Origin: Desulfobacteraceae bacterium
Lineage (GTDB): Bacteria > Desulfobacterota > Desulfobacteria > Desulfobacterales > Desulfobacteraceae
Assembly (NCBI GenBank): GCA_016743945.1
Contig: JADGFI010000041.1
Span: 890-53,118 of the forward strand
Reading direction: 5' to 3'
Length of the DNA: 52,229 nt
In this document: positions 52,086 through 52,229 of the stretch, piece by piece
Numbering within the stretch: position 1 is the first letter of the stretch
How the letters are laid out: each line of letters opens with the position of its first letter
The notes under the pieces: generated by a model
Database searches by the model: none
The model's input: only the letters and a program-made list of their open reading frames with translations
Told to the model about the DNA's origin: nothing
Position numbers and translations under genes: made by a program

Positions 52086-52229
52086 TTACATTGCTTCTAA
52101 AAGTGAAATTGTTTTGCCGGCGATACTATTGATCTCTTGTACATAATCAACCGCGCCGCTGTTTATTGCTTCCTTGGGCATGCCAAAAACCACACACGAT
52201 CGTTCATCCTGGGCAATCGTAACGGCACC
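52086..52229 (-). CDS. cheB: Protein-glutamate methylesterase CheB, C-terminal end (partial)
   Basis: The last 47 codons read GAVTIAQDERSCVVFGMPKE and AINSGAVDYVQEINSIAG, the C-terminal part of the CheB methylesterase domain. The frame is open to the window edge, so most of the gene is outside. It precedes cheR by 24 bases on the same strand; the pair sets receptor methylation. Confidence 0.9.
   Translation of the reverse strand, partial: GAVTIAQDERSCVVFGMPKEAINSGAVDYVQEINSIAGKTISLLEAM

Overview
The window reads as a chromosome segment of a strictly or mainly anaerobic, Gram-negative deltaproteobacterium, most likely a member of the Desulfobacterales (Desulfobacula/Desulfobacter-like). This is inferred from the gene mix: an adenosylcobalamin-dependent class II ribonucleotide reductase, a general L-amino-acid ABC transporter of the Aap type, REC-DUF3369-HD-GYP and HDOD signalling proteins, standalone KH and IHF proteins, an AMMECR1 protein, SecA with a SEC-C tail, and a ClpS-ClpA-Aat block. 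No rRNA, CRISPR array, intact insertion sequence or prophage is visible. One tRNA gene, tRNA-Gly(GCC), is present.

Layout. 1-2000: the 3' part of an unusually AT-rich sensor kinase, a frameshifted Fe-S/YkgJ-type remnant, an intact dodecin gene and a decayed oligopeptide-ABC ATPase. 1.9-8.6 kb: a pair of NrdR boxes before nrdJ, then hpf, an ABC-F ATPase, a Sfp-type phosphopantetheinyl transferase, a hotdog thioesterase and khpA. 8.8-14.2 kb: a NifU/IscU-like scaffold overlapped by a lipoprotein that seems to start at CTG, then the four-gene amino-acid transporter aapJQMP on the minus strand, with a strong intercistronic hairpin after aapJ. 14.4-18.6 kb: an M48-TPR peptidase, a NUDIX hydrolase, a PAQR/hemolysin III protein and a macrodomain protein. 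18.6-29.6 kb: mostly plus-strand housekeeping genes: argC, an M23 peptidase, secA, clpS, clpA, aat, a deleted agmatinase, lgt, fxsA, a nitroreductase and an HDOD protein.

29.6-38.5 kb: a YihY/BrkB membrane protein and an OleD-like dehydrogenase, tRNA-Gly, an ornithine-cyclodeaminase-family enzyme, a second NUDIX protein, a TrpR-like regulator, AMMECR1, a perfect 18-bp palindrome, a small unknown protein, and purB followed by a REC-DUF3369-HD-GYP regulator. 38.8-43.6 kb: an IHF-alpha-like protein, a Ste24-like protease, a YfcE-like phosphodiesterase, a J-domain protein and a large divergent DUF89-like protein. 43.7-48 kb: a 1398-residue SNF2-family ATPase with a long alpha-helical N-terminal half. 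48-52.2 kb: an orphan promoter/operator with an aborted reading frame, a second PAQR protein, an alpha/beta hydrolase, a sugar-kinase remnant, then a minus-strand chemotaxis-type string: the end of cheB, cheR, a small disrupted ORF, a gutted histidine kinase and a receiver-only response regulator.

How the genes work together. ClpS, ClpA and Aat form the bacterial Leu/N-degron pathway in one tight cluster: Aat tags, ClpS recognises, ClpA unfolds. ClpP is not in the window. AapJQMP is a complete uptake system. PurB and the HD-GYP regulator look co-transcribed. A recurring theme is gene decay: at least five recognisable remnants lie between intact genes (YkgJ-type, Opp/Dpp ATPase, agmatinase, FGGY kinase, histidine kinase). 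I did not find a clear-cut new multi-gene system. The best candidates for undescribed biology are the DUF89-like/SNF2 neighbourhood, the CTG-initiated lipoprotein, and the orphan operator at 48.15 kb.
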